Assembly: GCA_017886875.1 (NCBI GenBank)
Contig: JAGHIZ010000059.1
Location: 1 to 64,000 of the forward strand
Length of the DNA: 64,000 nt
Direction: 5' to 3'
Source of the DNA: Butyricicoccus sp.
Lineage (GTDB): Bacteria; Bacillota; Clostridia; Oscillospirales; Butyricicoccaceae
Both the position numbers and the translations under genes were made by a program. Below the pieces are notes generated by a model. That model had not been told where the DNA came from. It saw nothing but the letters and a program-made list of their open reading frames with translations, and searched no databases. Shown here in pieces: positions 35,122-44,450 of this stretch. Every line of letters starts with the position of its first letter. Position 1 is the first letter of the stretch.

Positions 35122-35162
35122 AGAGGGAAGCGATTAATTTTCGTTTCCCTCTTTTCTTTTTT
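35122..35162 (+). terminator. rplS terminator
   Basis: AGAGGGAAGCG (35122-35132) pairs with CGTTTCCCTCT (35142-35152) with one G-U, followed by TTTCTTTTTT. Confidence 0.85.
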
Positions 35163-35163
35163 C

Positions 35164-35192
35164 TTGATTATAATTTGTATCAAGGCTATAAT
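35164..35192 (+). promoter_or_regulatory. lepB operon promoter
   Basis: TTGATT (35164-35169), a 17-base spacer and TATAAT (35187-35192), directly after the rplS terminator and about 45 bases before lepB. Confidence 0.65.
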
Positions 35193-35236
35193 AAAATGTA
35201 TATGCAAAATATAAACTGAATGGAGGGTATATTTTT

Positions 35237-35824
35237 ATGGTAGATAATCGTGAACCATTTGAGGAGGAAACCATCACAAAAAAAGGTCGTTTTCAAAGCA
35301 TTTTCTTTGATTGGGGCGAGTCAATAGTTATAGCTCTGATTACTATTGTAATATTATTTACATTTTTCGGAAGACTTGTTGGTGTTGATGGCAGCTCTAT
35401 GTTTCCAACACTGCATGAAAAAGATATTATGCTTGTAAGTAATTTTGCTTATACACCTGAAAAAAGTGATATAATTGTGCTTCATCAGCCTGATATTCCA
35501 GGTTTTATAGAAGGCCCTATTGTAAAACGTATTATTGCAACAGGTGGAGATGAAATAGATATTAATTTTGATTTAGGTAAGGTCTATGTTAATGGTGAGG
35601 AGCTTGATGAACCTTATATCAATGATTTTGAACTTCCTATGATGTACGAAGGTGTGGATTTTCCACAAGTTGTGCCTGAAGGTTGTGTATTTGTAATGGG
35701 AGACAACAGAAACGGTTCAACTGATAGCCGTCACCCTCAAATAGGTATGGTTGATGAGAGATATATTATAGGTCAAGTTAAGGCTGTTATCTGGCCTATA
35801 AGCAATTTTGGAGGTAAAACCTAA
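35237..35824 (+). CDS. lepB: Signal peptidase I
   Basis: A 195-residue type I signal peptidase cleaving Sec/Tat signal peptides. A single membrane helix at about 28-46 anchors it. Box [10 protein letters not shown] holds the catalytic Ser54, box [13 protein letters not shown] the general-base Lys97, and box [12 protein letters not shown] completes the fold. Size and single anchor match Gram-positive SipS-type enzymes. It shares one base with rbgA. Confidence 0.95.
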   Translation: MVDNREPFEEETITKKGRFQSIFFDWGESIVIALITIVILFTFFGRLVGVDGSSMFPTLHEKDIMLVSNFAYTPEKSDIIVLHQPDIPGFIEGPIVKRIIATGGDEIDINFDLGKVYVNGEELDEPYINDFELPMMYEGVDFPQVVPEGCVFVMGDNRNGSTDSRHPQIGMVDERYIIGQVKAVIWPISNFGGKT

Positions 35825-36708
35825 TGAATATACAATGGTATCCAGGGCATATGGCGAAAACTCGTCGCCAAATGCTTGAAAACCTTAAAAATATAGATAT
35901 TGTATGTGAAGTTGTTGACGCTCGCATACCTATGGTTAGTCGTAATCCAGATATGGACGAAATCGCAGGTACTAAACCTAGAATGATTATTATGAATAGA
36001 ATTGACCTTGCAGACCCTGAACAAACCAAAAAATGGACTGCATTCTTTAGAAAAAAAGATTGGTCTGTTATTCAAACTGATAGCCAACATGGAAAGGGAA
36101 CAGAACGTTTTGCACCTGCTGTTCGTGAAGTTTTGGCTGAAAAAATCGCTCAGTGGAATGAAAAAGGTCAAACAGGTCGTGCTGTACGTGTAATGGTTGT
36201 AGGTATTCCCAATGTGGGTAAATCTACTTTTATTAACCGTATTTTAGGCAGAAAATCGGCAAAAGCTGCTGATAAACCAGGTGTAACACGTGGTGCTCAG
36301 TGGTTTAGAGTGGGTGACGGTATAGATTTATTAGATACCCCAGGTATTTTATGGCCTAAATTTGATGATGAACGCACAGGTTTGCTTTTAGCCTCAACTG
36401 GTGCGGTAAAAGATGATATTTTAGATGTTGAAACCCTCGCTTGTAAGCTTTTTGAAATTCTCGCTTTAAGAGCTCCTAAGGTTATTATTGATAGATATAA
36501 GGTAGATATCCCAAATGAAGAGATTGACTTTTTGGGTTATAATCTGCTTGAACAGGCAGGTAAAAAACGTGGATTTATGATGCGTGGCGGTGAAATAGAC
36601 ACCGAGCGTATGGCAAGAGTGTTTTTAGATGAATATCGTGGCGGCGTGCTTGGAAAAATCACACTTGAAACGCCAGAGGAATATGAAGATGTTACAGTGG
36701 ACGATTGA
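35824..36708 (+). CDS. rbgA: Ribosome biogenesis GTPase RbgA (YlqF)
   Basis: A 294-residue circularly permuted GTPase needed for late 50S assembly. The N-terminal [11 protein letters not shown] is the family hallmark. The G motifs occur in permuted order: G4 NRID (about 59-62), G1 GIPNVGKST (about 129-137), G2 region PGVTRG and G3 DTPG. The C-terminal RNA-binding domain (about 195-285) is present. It starts on the last base of lepB and overlaps rnhB by about 20 bases. Confidence 0.95.
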   Translation: MNIQWYPGHMAKTRRQMLENLKNIDIVCEVVDARIPMVSRNPDMDEIAGTKPRMIIMNRIDLADPEQTKKWTAFFRKKDWSVIQTDSQHGKGTERFAPAVREVLAEKIAQWNEKGQTGRAVRVMVVGIPNVGKSTFINRILGRKSAKAADKPGVTRGAQWFRVGDGIDLLDTPGILWPKFDDERTGLLLASTGAVKDDILDVETLACKLFEILALRAPKVIIDRYKVDIPNEEIDFLGYNLLEQAGKKRGFMMRGGEIDTERMARVFLDEYRGGVLGKITLETPEEYEDVTVDD

Positions 36709-37309
36709 ACATGAAATAGCACAGCAAGGCTATAAAAATATATGCGGTGTTGATGAGGCTGGACGTGGCCCACTTGCTGGTCCTGTATGTGCAGCAGCGG
36801 TTATTTTACCTGATGGCTGTCAAATAGATGGTTTAAACGACTCAAAAAAAATAAGCGAAAAAAAACGTGATTTATTATTTGATGAAATAAAAAATGTCGC
36901 TCTTGCTTATTCTATTGCAATGGTTGACCATAAAAAAATAGATGAAATAAACATTTTACAGGCAACATATTTAGCAATGAAAAACGCTGTTGAGGGTTTA
37001 AATATTAAAGCTGATTATGCTCTTGTAGATGGAAACCGTTCACAGGGTTTAAATATTCCTTTTAGCTGTATTGTTAAGGGCGATGCAAAAAGCCCATCTA
37101 TTGCAGCGGCTTCCATTTTAGCCAAAGTAACAAGAGATAGATATATGCTTGATATGGTTAAAAAGTACCCAGAATATGCTTTTGAAAAACATAAAGGTTA
37201 TGGAACAAAGGCTCATTATGATGCGATTTTAGAACATGGAGCTTGTGAAATTCACAGAATTACTTTTTTAAAGAAATTCTATGAAAAGCACCCAGAGGCA
37301 AAAAAATGA
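36689..37309 (+). CDS. rnhB: Ribonuclease HII
   Basis: A 206-residue type 2 RNase H that nicks RNA in RNA-DNA hybrids and removes misincorporated ribonucleotides. [15 protein letters not shown] contains the catalytic Asp-Glu pair; [17 protein letters not shown] and [15 protein letters not shown] hold the remaining acidic and structural motifs. The ATG at 36689 is preferred, 9 bases after AGAGG and inside the end of rbgA; longer in-frame starts would overlap rbgA by 80 bases. It overlaps yraN by 4 bases. Confidence 0.93.
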   Translation: MLQWTIEHEIAQQGYKNICGVDEAGRGPLAGPVCAAAVILPDGCQIDGLNDSKKISEKKRDLLFDEIKNVALAYSIAMVDHKKIDEINILQATYLAMKNAVEGLNIKADYALVDGNRSQGLNIPFSCIVKGDAKSPSIAAASILAKVTRDRYMLDMVKKYPEYAFEKHKGYGTKAHYDAILEHGACEIHRITFLKKFYEKHPEAKK

Positions 37310-37653
37310 CCAGAGGAAAACTTGGCGAGGATATCGCACTTGAGTTTTTAACTAAAAAAGGTTACAAGCTAATTGAAAGAAATTATTATTCACGTTTTGG
37401 CGAGATTGATATTATAATGAAAAATGACAGATATATAATATTTGTTGAGGTTAAACTCAGAAAAAATAATAAATATGGCACTCCAGCTGAATTTGTAACC
37501 GCTAAAAAACAGCAAAAAATTATTATAACTGCTGAAGATTGGCTTTTAAAAAATAAAACAGAGTTACAACCGAGGTTTGATGTTATAGAAATTTATATGC
37601 CTAAAGATAACAAAGTTAGCATAAATCATATTGAAAATGCATTTGATGCATAA
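37306..37653 (+). CDS. yraN: YraN family (UPF0102) endonuclease-like protein
   Basis: A 115-residue protein with the restriction-nuclease-like fold: RGKLGEDIALEFLTKKGYKLIERNY, FGEIDII and FVEVKLRKN form the E-D-ExK pattern of that superfamily. The cellular role is not established; placement right after rnhB is strongly conserved in Firmicutes. Translation is coupled to rnhB by a 4-base overlap. Confidence 0.9.
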   Translation: MTRGKLGEDIALEFLTKKGYKLIERNYYSRFGEIDIIMKNDRYIIFVEVKLRKNNKYGTPAEFVTAKKQQKIIITAEDWLLKNKTELQPRFDVIEIYMPKDNKVSINHIENAFDA

Positions 37654-37679
37654 AACGCATAAAAGGGGGATTTGTAGCC

Positions 37680-38627
37680 TTGAAGCTGTTTGACTTGCAT
37701 TGTGATACATTATATGAGTGTTATGAAAATGAAAAAAATTTAAGAAATAACAATTTGATGATTGACCAGAGTAAAGTATCTGGGTACAATCATTATATAC
37801 AGTTTTTCGCTCTCTTTTGTGGAGTTAATTCACAAAATAAAAATGCACTATGGAAACTAGATGCAAATGATAGACTGAATGCACTTTTAAACGAAGCTAA
37901 AAAACAGTTTAGTTTAAATGGTGATTGGCTCATTCAGTGCTATGATAGTGAAGAATTGGATATAGCAATATCAAAAGGAAAATCAGCTGCATTTTTATCT
38001 ATTGAAGGTGCAGAGCTTATACCAACTTATGAGCATTTGCAAAAAGCTTATGATGCTGGTGTTAGAATGATAACCCTAAGCTGGAATTATCAAAACAAAT
38101 ACGCTACAGGTGCTATGTTTGATAATGATGCAGGTTTAACCTATGAAGGCAAAACATTAGTTGATAATCTTGTAAAAAAGAATATTATAATTGATGTTTC
38201 TCATCTATCTGAACATGGCTTTTGGGACGTATGCACAAGGACAGAAGCTCCTTTTGTCGCTAGTCATTCAAACAGTAGGAGTGTACATTATCATCTTAGA
38301 AATTTAACTGATTTACAGTTTTCTGAAATTATCAGACGCAAAGGACTATGTGGTATAAATCTTTATAGTAGTTTTTTATCAAGTAAATATAAATCTTCTT
38401 TTTATGATGCTTTAAAACATATTGAGCACTTTTGCTCGCTTGGCGGTGAGGACTGTTTGGCTCTTGGTTGTGATTTTGATGGCTGTGATAATCTGCCAGA
38501 AGAAATTAAATCAGCCGCTGATATGCAAAAATTCGCTGAATATATGTTAAAACATAACTATGCACAAAGCACAGTTGATAATATTTTTTATAATAATGCA
38601 AATAAATTCATTCACAGAATGCTATAA
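37680..38627 (+). CDS. Membrane dipeptidase (M19 family)
   Basis: A 315-residue metallo-dipeptidase of the renal dipeptidase family. The zinc ligands appear in LFDLHCDTL (HxD), SIEGAE (bridging Glu), DVSHLSE and ASHSNSRSV (two His), with the late GCDFDGCDN Asp. No signal peptide is present, so it is probably cytoplasmic despite the family name. It should cleave dipeptides, including D-amino-acid ones. The start is TTG, with GGGGG about 10 bases upstream and no nearby ATG. Confidence 0.88.
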   Translation: MKLFDLHCDTLYECYENEKNLRNNNLMIDQSKVSGYNHYIQFFALFCGVNSQNKNALWKLDANDRLNALLNEAKKQFSLNGDWLIQCYDSEELDIAISKGKSAAFLSIEGAELIPTYEHLQKAYDAGVRMITLSWNYQNKYATGAMFDNDAGLTYEGKTLVDNLVKKNIIIDVSHLSEHGFWDVCTRTEAPFVASHSNSRSVHYHLRNLTDLQFSEIIRRKGLCGINLYSSFLSSKYKSSFYDALKHIEHFCSLGGEDCLALGCDFDGCDNLPEEIKSAADMQKFAEYMLKHNYAQSTVDNIFYNNANKFIHRML

Positions 38628-38643
38628 ATATTGGAGGTAGGAT

Positions 38644-40137
38644 ATGAATTATGTAAGCACCCGTGACAAACAACTCTCTGTAACCGCAGCTAAGGCAATA
38701 GCAACTGGTATTGCCCCAGATGGAGGCCTGTTCTGTCCAACTGAAATCCCAAAGCTTTCTCAGGCAGAGCTTGAAAAACTTATGACTCTTGATTATAAAG
38801 GTCGTGCAGCTCTTGTTTTAGGTAAGTTTTTAACCGAATTTACCGCTGAAGAACTTCAGGATTTTTGTAACAAGGCTTATGCTGATGAAAAATTCGGTGG
38901 AAGTAATACTGCTCCTGTTGTATCTCTAGCTGATGGTAAGCAGATTTTAGAGTTATGGCATGGTCCAACATGTGCTTTTAAGGATATGGCGTTACAAATG
39001 CTACCTTATCTGCTAACCGCATCTTTAAAGAAGACTGGCGAAACCCGTACAGCTTGTATTTTAGTTGCAACATCTGGCGATACAGGTAAGGCGGCTCTTG
39101 ATGGTTTTGCTGATGTAGAAGGCACTAAAATTATGGTATACTATCCTGTTGATGGTGTATCTCCAATGCAAAAGCTACAAATGACAACACAAAAGGGCGA
39201 AAACGTTGAAGTTATCGCTATTCATGGTAACTTTGATGACGCTCAAAGTGCGGTTAAAAAGATTTTCACTGACAAACAAACAGCAGAGAAAATGGATAAA
39301 AACGGCATGATGTTCTCATCTGCAAATTCTATTAACTGGGGACGTTTAGCCCCTCAAATCGCTTATTATGTATCTGCTTATTGCGATATGGTGAACAATG
39401 GCACTATTAAAAATGGTGATAAAATCAACATTTGTGTTCCAACTGGTAATTTTGGTAATATCCTTGCAGGTTATTTTGCTAAACAAATGGGTATTCCAGT
39501 AAATAAATTTATCTGTGCATCTAATAAGAACAATGTTTTAACTGATTTCTTAAAAGATGGCGGTACTTATAACAGAAATCGTCCATTCTATACAACTGCT
39601 TCACCATCTATGGACATCTTGATTTCTTCTAACTTAGAGCGTTTGCTGTTCTATGTTTCTGGTCAAGATGACAAGTTAGTTAGTGAGCTTATGAACAGCT
39701 TAAATAAAGATGGTAAATACACAATTCCAGCTGAGCTTTATGAAAAAATCGCTGCTGATTTTGATGCAGGTTACTGTGATGATGAGCAGACAGCAAAAAC
39801 TATAAGCAAGCTTTGGAATAATGAAAAGTATCTTGCAGATACACATACTGCTGTTGCTGTAAAGGTTTATGAGGATTACTGCGAGCGTACAGGCGATAAA
39901 ACACCTACTGTAATAGCTTCCACTGCAAGCCCATTTAAGTTCTGTCGTGCAGTTATTGAGGCTCTTGGCGGTACTCTGGAAAAAGATGATGTAACTCAGC
40001 TTGATGTTTTAAGCAGTCTGACAGGTGAGAGCAAACCTCAGCCTCTTGCAGAGCTTGCAGGCAAACAGCCTAGATTTAATAAGGTTGTGGACAAGTCTGA
40101 AATCCTTGATACTATCGACCTTTTAATTAAGCTTTAA
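38644..40137 (+). CDS. thrC: Threonine synthase
   Basis: A 497-residue fold-II PLP enzyme converting O-phosphohomoserine to threonine. The N-terminal YVSTRDKQLSVTAAKAIATGIAPDGGLF, the lysine motif LWHGPTCAFKDMALQ, ATSGDTGKAAL and GNFGNILAGYFAKQMG (PLP phosphate loop) are diagnostic. The length corresponds to the long bacterial/yeast type. GGAGGTAGG precedes the ATG. The rest of the threonine pathway is outside the window. Confidence 0.95.
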   Translation: MNYVSTRDKQLSVTAAKAIATGIAPDGGLFCPTEIPKLSQAELEKLMTLDYKGRAALVLGKFLTEFTAEELQDFCNKAYADEKFGGSNTAPVVSLADGKQILELWHGPTCAFKDMALQMLPYLLTASLKKTGETRTACILVATSGDTGKAALDGFADVEGTKIMVYYPVDGVSPMQKLQMTTQKGENVEVIAIHGNFDDAQSAVKKIFTDKQTAEKMDKNGMMFSSANSINWGRLAPQIAYYVSAYCDMVNNGTIKNGDKINICVPTGNFGNILAGYFAKQMGIPVNKFICASNKNNVLTDFLKDGGTYNRNRPFYTTASPSMDILISSNLERLLFYVSGQDDKLVSELMNSLNKDGKYTIPAELYEKIAADFDAGYCDDEQTAKTISKLWNNEKYLADTHTAVAVKVYEDYCERTGDKTPTVIASTASPFKFCRAVIEALGGTLEKDDVTQLDVLSSLTGESKPQPLAELAGKQPRFNKVVDKSEILDTIDLLIKL

Positions 40138-40149
40138 GGAGGTCAAAAA

Positions 40150-40851
40150 GTGGCACTTTTTACTCTTGCAGACTTACATCTTGCTTGCTCAGTTGATAAA
40201 CCTATGGATATTTTCGGTGGACGGTGGCAAAATTATATGCAGAAAATCGAGAAAAATTGGAATGCTATTGTGCAGCCTGATGATATAGTTGTAATTGGCG
40301 GAGATGTGTCATGGGGCATTGACTTAAAAGAAGCTAAAGCGGATTTTGAATATTTAAATCATTTAAACGGCAAAAAAATCATTTTAAAGGGTAATCATGA
40401 TTTATGGTGGGCGACTGTAAGCAAAATGAACCGCTTTTTGCAAGAAAATGGTTTTGAAAATATAGAATTTCTGCATAATAACTCATTCCAATATCAAAAT
40501 ATAGGTATTTGTGGCACTCGTGGCTGGTTTTATGAGGAAGAATTTAAAAAAGGTCATGATGAAAAAATCTTTAAAAGAGAGCTTCAAAGGCTTGAAACAT
40601 CTCTTAAATCAGCTAAAAGTAAAAATATAGATGAGATATATTGTTTTTTACATTATCCGCCACTTTATTCTAATTTTTGTTGCAATGAAATCATAAATTT
40701 AATGAAAAATTACGGTGTAACACGTTGCATTTATGGTCATTTACATTCAGACGCTCGAAGATGGGCAGTTCTAGGCAAACACTATGATATAGACTTTTTG
40801 TTAGTTTCAGGTGACCATGTGGATTTTACACCTGTTCTGTTAAAAAAATAA
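40150..40851 (+). CDS. Calcineurin-type metallophosphoesterase
   Basis: A 233-residue cytoplasmic phosphoesterase. The dimetal motifs are in order: LADLHL, GGDVSWGI, KGNHDLWW, HYPP and GHLH. The closest relatives are uncharacterised serine/threonine-phosphatase-like or nucleotide hydrolases of Clostridia; the substrate is unknown. It begins with GTG, 12 bases after thrC, following AAGGAGGT. Confidence 0.82.
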   Translation: MALFTLADLHLACSVDKPMDIFGGRWQNYMQKIEKNWNAIVQPDDIVVIGGDVSWGIDLKEAKADFEYLNHLNGKKIILKGNHDLWWATVSKMNRFLQENGFENIEFLHNNSFQYQNIGICGTRGWFYEEEFKKGHDEKIFKRELQRLETSLKSAKSKNIDEIYCFLHYPPLYSNFCCNEIINLMKNYGVTRCIYGHLHSDARRWAVLGKHYDIDFLLVSGDHVDFTPVLLKK

Positions 40852-40934
40852 TCAAAAAAATAAAAAAAGTATGGAAATCTATAAAAAAATCTGATAGAAT
40901 AGATTGGATACATTTTTAGGAGGAATAAACTAAA

Positions 40935-42242
40935 ATGGCACTAAAAAACGTAGAAAAGCAGGAAAAGAGCATTGTAGCTCTTACTGTTGAAATCCCTGCA
41001 GACCAAATCGAAGCAGGAAAAGAAAAAGCATTTAAGAAAAATGGCAAGAAAATCACCGTTCCAGGTTTCCGTAAAGGTAAAGCTCCTCGTAAGTTAATCG
41101 AAAAGCTATACGGTGAAGGCGTATTCTTTGAAGATGCTCTAAATATTTGTTACCCAGAAGCTTATGAAGCTGCTATCAAGGAAGCTGGTATTGAACCAAT
41201 CGCTCCAGCTAATGTTGAAATTCAGGAAGTTACTGATGAAGGCTCTGTTATCATTGTTTGTAAGGCTCCAGTTGCTCCAGAAGTTACTCTTTCCGAGTAC
41301 AAAGGCATTGAGGCTGAGCGTTCTGAAGTAAAGGTTATGGCTGCTGACGTTAAGGCAGAGCTTGAGCGTATGGCTCAGCGTTTCGCTCGCACTGAGACTG
41401 TTGAGCGTGCTGCTAAGAAAAACGACACTGTAACTATCGACTTTGAAGGCTTTATTGATGGCGTTGCATTTGAAGGCGGCAAGGGCGAAGGTCACCAGCT
41501 CAAGTTAGGTTCTGGCACTTTCATTCCAGGCTTTGAAGACCAACTTATTGGCACTAAGGCTGGCGATGAGAAGGACGTAACTGTTACTTTCCCAGAAGAT
41601 TACCATGCTGCTGAGCTTGCTGGTAAGGAAGCTGTATTTAAGTGCAAGGTTCACGAAGTTAAGGAAACCATTACTCCAGCTATTGATGATGAGTTTGCTA
41701 AGGACGTTTCCGAAACCGCTGAAACTCTTGCTGACCTCAAGAAGGAAGTTAAGGAGCGTTTAGTAAAGGCTAAGAATGAAGAAGCTGACAATGAGTTCAC
41801 TCAGAATATCATCAACAAGCTTGTTGAAGGTATGCAGGCTGATATTCCAGACGCTATGATTGACCAGCAGGTTGATAGCATTATCCGTGATTTCGGTTAC
41901 CGTCTACAGATGCAGGGTATGAGCATTGATTCTTACATCAAGGCTACTGGTATGGACGCAAATAGCTTCCGTGCTATGTTCCATAATCAGGCTGAAACTC
42001 AGGTTAAGGGTCGTTTAGCTCTGCAAAAAGTTGCTGAGCTTGAAAAGATTGAAATCAGCGATGAAGATATGGAAAAGGAAATTGCAAGCCTTGCAGAACA
42101 ATACAACATGGACGTTAAGCGTGTTAAGGAAATCATGCCAGCTGATGCTATGCGTGAGGACATGAAGATTGACCGTGCTGTTGAGCTTGTAAAGAAGAGT
42201 GCAAAGGCTATCAAAAAGACTGCTGAAGCTAAGGAAGACTAA
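40935..42242 (+). CDS. tig: Trigger factor
   Basis: A 435-residue ribosome-associated chaperone and prolyl isomerase. Domains: ribosome-binding N-domain (1-115) with the signature PGFRKGKAPRKLIEK; FKBP-type isomerase (about 155-245, NDTVTIDFEGFIDGVAFEGG, GSGTFIPGFEDQL); C-terminal substrate-binding helical arms (250-425). Codons are strongly biased to GCT, AAG and GTT, suggesting high expression. AGGAGG precedes the ATG. It leads the tig-clpP-clpX-lon block. Confidence 0.96.
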   Translation: MALKNVEKQEKSIVALTVEIPADQIEAGKEKAFKKNGKKITVPGFRKGKAPRKLIEKLYGEGVFFEDALNICYPEAYEAAIKEAGIEPIAPANVEIQEVTDEGSVIIVCKAPVAPEVTLSEYKGIEAERSEVKVMAADVKAELERMAQRFARTETVERAAKKNDTVTIDFEGFIDGVAFEGGKGEGHQLKLGSGTFIPGFEDQLIGTKAGDEKDVTVTFPEDYHAAELAGKEAVFKCKVHEVKETITPAIDDEFAKDVSETAETLADLKKEVKERLVKAKNEEADNEFTQNIINKLVEGMQADIPDAMIDQQVDSIIRDFGYRLQMQGMSIDSYIKATGMDANSFRAMFHNQAETQVKGRLALQKVAELEKIEISDEDMEKEIASLAEQYNMDVKRVKEIMPADAMREDMKIDRAVELVKKSAKAIKKTAEAKED

Positions 42243-42349
42243 TTTTTTCTTCACTCCGGACAAGGGTGTATCCTTCGGGGACAAGAAAGAATGGTGCTGC
42301 CATATTCGTTTATTGCAAGCGAAGGACATTTGAAAGGAGAACATAATTT
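42243..42349 (+). promoter_or_regulatory. tig-clpP spacer with structured RNA potential
   Basis: This 107-base spacer is less AT-rich than other gaps in the window and has no clear promoter or terminator. It contains a CCTTCGGGG tetraloop-like element and a 7-bp helix TTCGTTT / AAGCGAA with one G-U (42307-42313 and 42319-42325). It probably joins tig and clpP in one transcript. Function unknown. Confidence 0.35.
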
Positions 42350-42934
42350 ATGAGTTTGGTACCAATGGTCATTGAGCCGACCAACCGTGGCGGTGAACGC
42401 TCTTATGATATCTATTCCCGTCTGCTCAACGACCGTATTATTTTTCTGTCAGAGGAAGTTAACGATGTAACCGCTTCACTGGTTATCGCTCAGCTTCTAT
42501 ACCTTGAGGCACAAGACCCAGACAAGGATATTTCATTCTATATCAATAGCCCAGGTGGTTCTGTGACCGCTGGCATGGCTATCTATGATACTATGAATTA
42601 TATCAAGCCTGATGTTTCTACTATCTGTGTAGGTCTGGCTGCATCTATGGGTGCATTCCTGCTTTCATCAGGTGCTAAGGGTAAGCGTTATGCTTTACCT
42701 AACAGCGAAATTATGATTCATCAGCCACTTGGCGGTGCTAAAGGTCAAGCATCAGATATCAAAATCCATGCCGATTGGATTCTTAAGACAAGAGATAAGC
42801 TTAATAAAATTCTGGCGGAGAATACGGGAAAACCGCTCGAAACAATCGAACGTGACACCGACCGTGATAATTTCATGGGTGCTCACGAGGCTATGGAATA
42901 TGGTCTGATTGATAAGGTTTTTGATAAAAGATAA
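42350..42934 (+). CDS. clpP: ATP-dependent Clp protease proteolytic subunit
   Basis: A 194-residue serine protease forming the tetradecameric chamber. [23 protein letters not shown] is the standard N-terminus. The triad is Ser in [11 protein letters not shown], His in MIHQPLGG and Asp in ERDTDRDN. It works with ClpX, encoded next, which supplies unfoldase activity. AAAGGAG precedes the ATG. A strong terminator follows, so clpX may depend on read-through or its own promoter. Confidence 0.97.
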   Translation: MSLVPMVIEPTNRGGERSYDIYSRLLNDRIIFLSEEVNDVTASLVIAQLLYLEAQDPDKDISFYINSPGGSVTAGMAIYDTMNYIKPDVSTICVGLAASMGAFLLSSGAKGKRYALPNSEIMIHQPLGGAKGQASDIKIHADWILKTRDKLNKILAENTGKPLETIERDTDRDNFMGAHEAMEYGLIDKVFDKR

Positions 42935-42950
42935 AGTTATCTGTTAATGT

Positions 42951-42994
42951 AAAACCGCTACACCACATTGAGTTTTCGGTGCAGCGGTTTTATT
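42951..42994 (+). terminator. Terminator between clpP and clpX
   Basis: AAAACCGCT (42951-42959) pairs with AGCGGTTTT (42983-42991), with an inner CACC/GGTG extension, ending in TTTTATT. It may be a partial terminator as the downstream clpX has no obvious promoter. Confidence 0.75.
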
Positions 42995-43041
42995 GGTATG
43001 ACGATGTATAAGCGGCATATTATTGCCGGAAAGAGGTAATC

Positions 43042-44322
43042 ATGTCAAAGCAAGACGAAAGAAGATCAGTGAAATGTTCTTTTTGTGGCAAGTCACAAGA
43101 AAAGGTTCGTAAACTGATTGCAGGTCCAGGAGTTTTTATCTGTGATGAGTGTATAGGTATATGTGCAAATATCCTCGAAGAAGAATTTGGATATGAAGAC
43201 GAAATTGAAATCCCAAACTCATACAATCAGCAGGCAGAGGAAGAACTTCCAACTCCTATGCAGCTTAAAGCTGTACTTGATGAGTATGTAATCGGTCAAG
43301 ACCGTGCAAAAGTTGCATTATCTGTTGCGGTTTATAACCATTACAAGCGAATTTTCCGCGGTGGCGATGATGTAGAGCTACAAAAAAGTAATATTCTTAT
43401 GCTAGGGCCATCTGGTTCGGGTAAAACCTTACTTGCACAAACTCTAGCTAAAACTTTAAAAGTTCCATTTGCTATTGCAGATGCTACTACACTTACTGAA
43501 GCTGGTTATGTCGGTGAAGATGTTGAAAATATACTGCTTAGACTTATTCAAGCAGCCGATTTTGATGTAGAGCTGGCTCAGCGTGGTATTATTTATGTTG
43601 ATGAGATTGATAAAATCGCTCGCAAGAGTGAAAATCCTTCAATAACTCGTGATGTTTCTGGTGAAGGCGTTCAGCAAGCACTTCTTAAAATGTTAGAAGG
43701 TACAACTGCAAATGTACCTCCTCAGGGCGGTAGAAAACACCCTCATCAGGATTTTATCCAAATTGATACAACTAATATTTTATTTATCTGTGGCGGTGCT
43801 TTTGATGGCATTGAAAAAATCATTCAAAACCGCACAGGTAAACAAGGTCTTGGTTTTGGTGCTGAGGTCGCAAGTAAAAAAGATGAAGATGTATCTAAAT
43901 TGCTTGCTAAAATTGAACCTCATGACCTTATGAAATTCGGTCTCATTCCTGAGATTATCGGCAGACTTCCTGCTATTGTAAGTCTGGATAGTCTTGATGA
44001 GGAGGCTCTTATCCGTATTTTAGTTGAGCCTAAAAATGCACTGGTTAAACAGTATAAAAAGCTATTTGAACTTGATAATGTAGAACTTGAATTTGATGAG
44101 GAAGCTTTACGTGAAGTTGCTAGAATTGCTGTTGAACGTAAAACAGGTGCAAGAGGTCTGCGTGGTGTTCTTGAAGATGTTATGACAAATATTATGTTTG
44201 AAATTCCATCTGATGAAAATATCCAAAAGGTTACTATTACAAAATCTGTAATTAACCATGAGGGTGAACCAGTAATCACCAAAACTAGAAAACCTAGAAT
44301 GAAAAAAGATACCACAAATTAA
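43042..44322 (+). CDS. clpX: Clp protease ATP-binding subunit ClpX
   Basis: A 426-residue AAA+ unfoldase. The N-terminal C4 zinc finger (CSFCGKSQ...FICDECI) recruits substrates and adaptors. Walker [12 protein letters not shown], Walker [10 protein letters not shown], the pore loop [19 protein letters not shown] and the ClpP-binding IGF-type loop region around GLGFGAE are present (here LGF). Sensor 2 GARGLR completes the module. AAGAGG precedes the ATG. Confidence 0.97.
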   Translation: MSKQDERRSVKCSFCGKSQEKVRKLIAGPGVFICDECIGICANILEEEFGYEDEIEIPNSYNQQAEEELPTPMQLKAVLDEYVIGQDRAKVALSVAVYNHYKRIFRGGDDVELQKSNILMLGPSGSGKTLLAQTLAKTLKVPFAIADATTLTEAGYVGEDVENILLRLIQAADFDVELAQRGIIYVDEIDKIARKSENPSITRDVSGEGVQQALLKMLEGTTANVPPQGGRKHPHQDFIQIDTTNILFICGGAFDGIEKIIQNRTGKQGLGFGAEVASKKDEDVSKLLAKIEPHDLMKFGLIPEIIGRLPAIVSLDSLDEEALIRILVEPKNALVKQYKKLFELDNVELEFDEEALREVARIAVERKTGARGLRGVLEDVMTNIMFEIPSDENIQKVTITKSVINHEGEPVITKTRKPRMKKDTTN

Positions 44323-44328
44323 AAAATG

Positions 44329-44356
44329 GGGTGTAGTGTACTTGCTGCACCCTTTT
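44329..44356 (+). terminator. clpX terminator
   Basis: GGGTGTAG (44329-44336) and CTGCACCC (44345-44352) pair with one G-U, followed by TTTTG. The T-run is short. Confidence 0.65.
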
Positions 44357-44380
44357 GTCTATTTTGGCAACTAATGTTGC

Positions 44381-44409
44381 TTGCATTGTAAACGGGTTTA
44401 GATTATACT
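44381..44409 (+). promoter_or_regulatory. lon promoter with adjoining inverted repeat
   Basis: TTGCAT (44381-44386), a 17-base spacer and TATACT (44404-44409). Directly upstream lies the inverted repeat GCAAC-TAAT-GTTGC (44367-44380). It matches neither the CtsR heptad repeat nor CIRCE. Confidence 0.6.
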
Positions 44410-44450
44410 GAAATAAGTGAAAAATCCTGCTGTATAGGAGAGTTGAAGAT

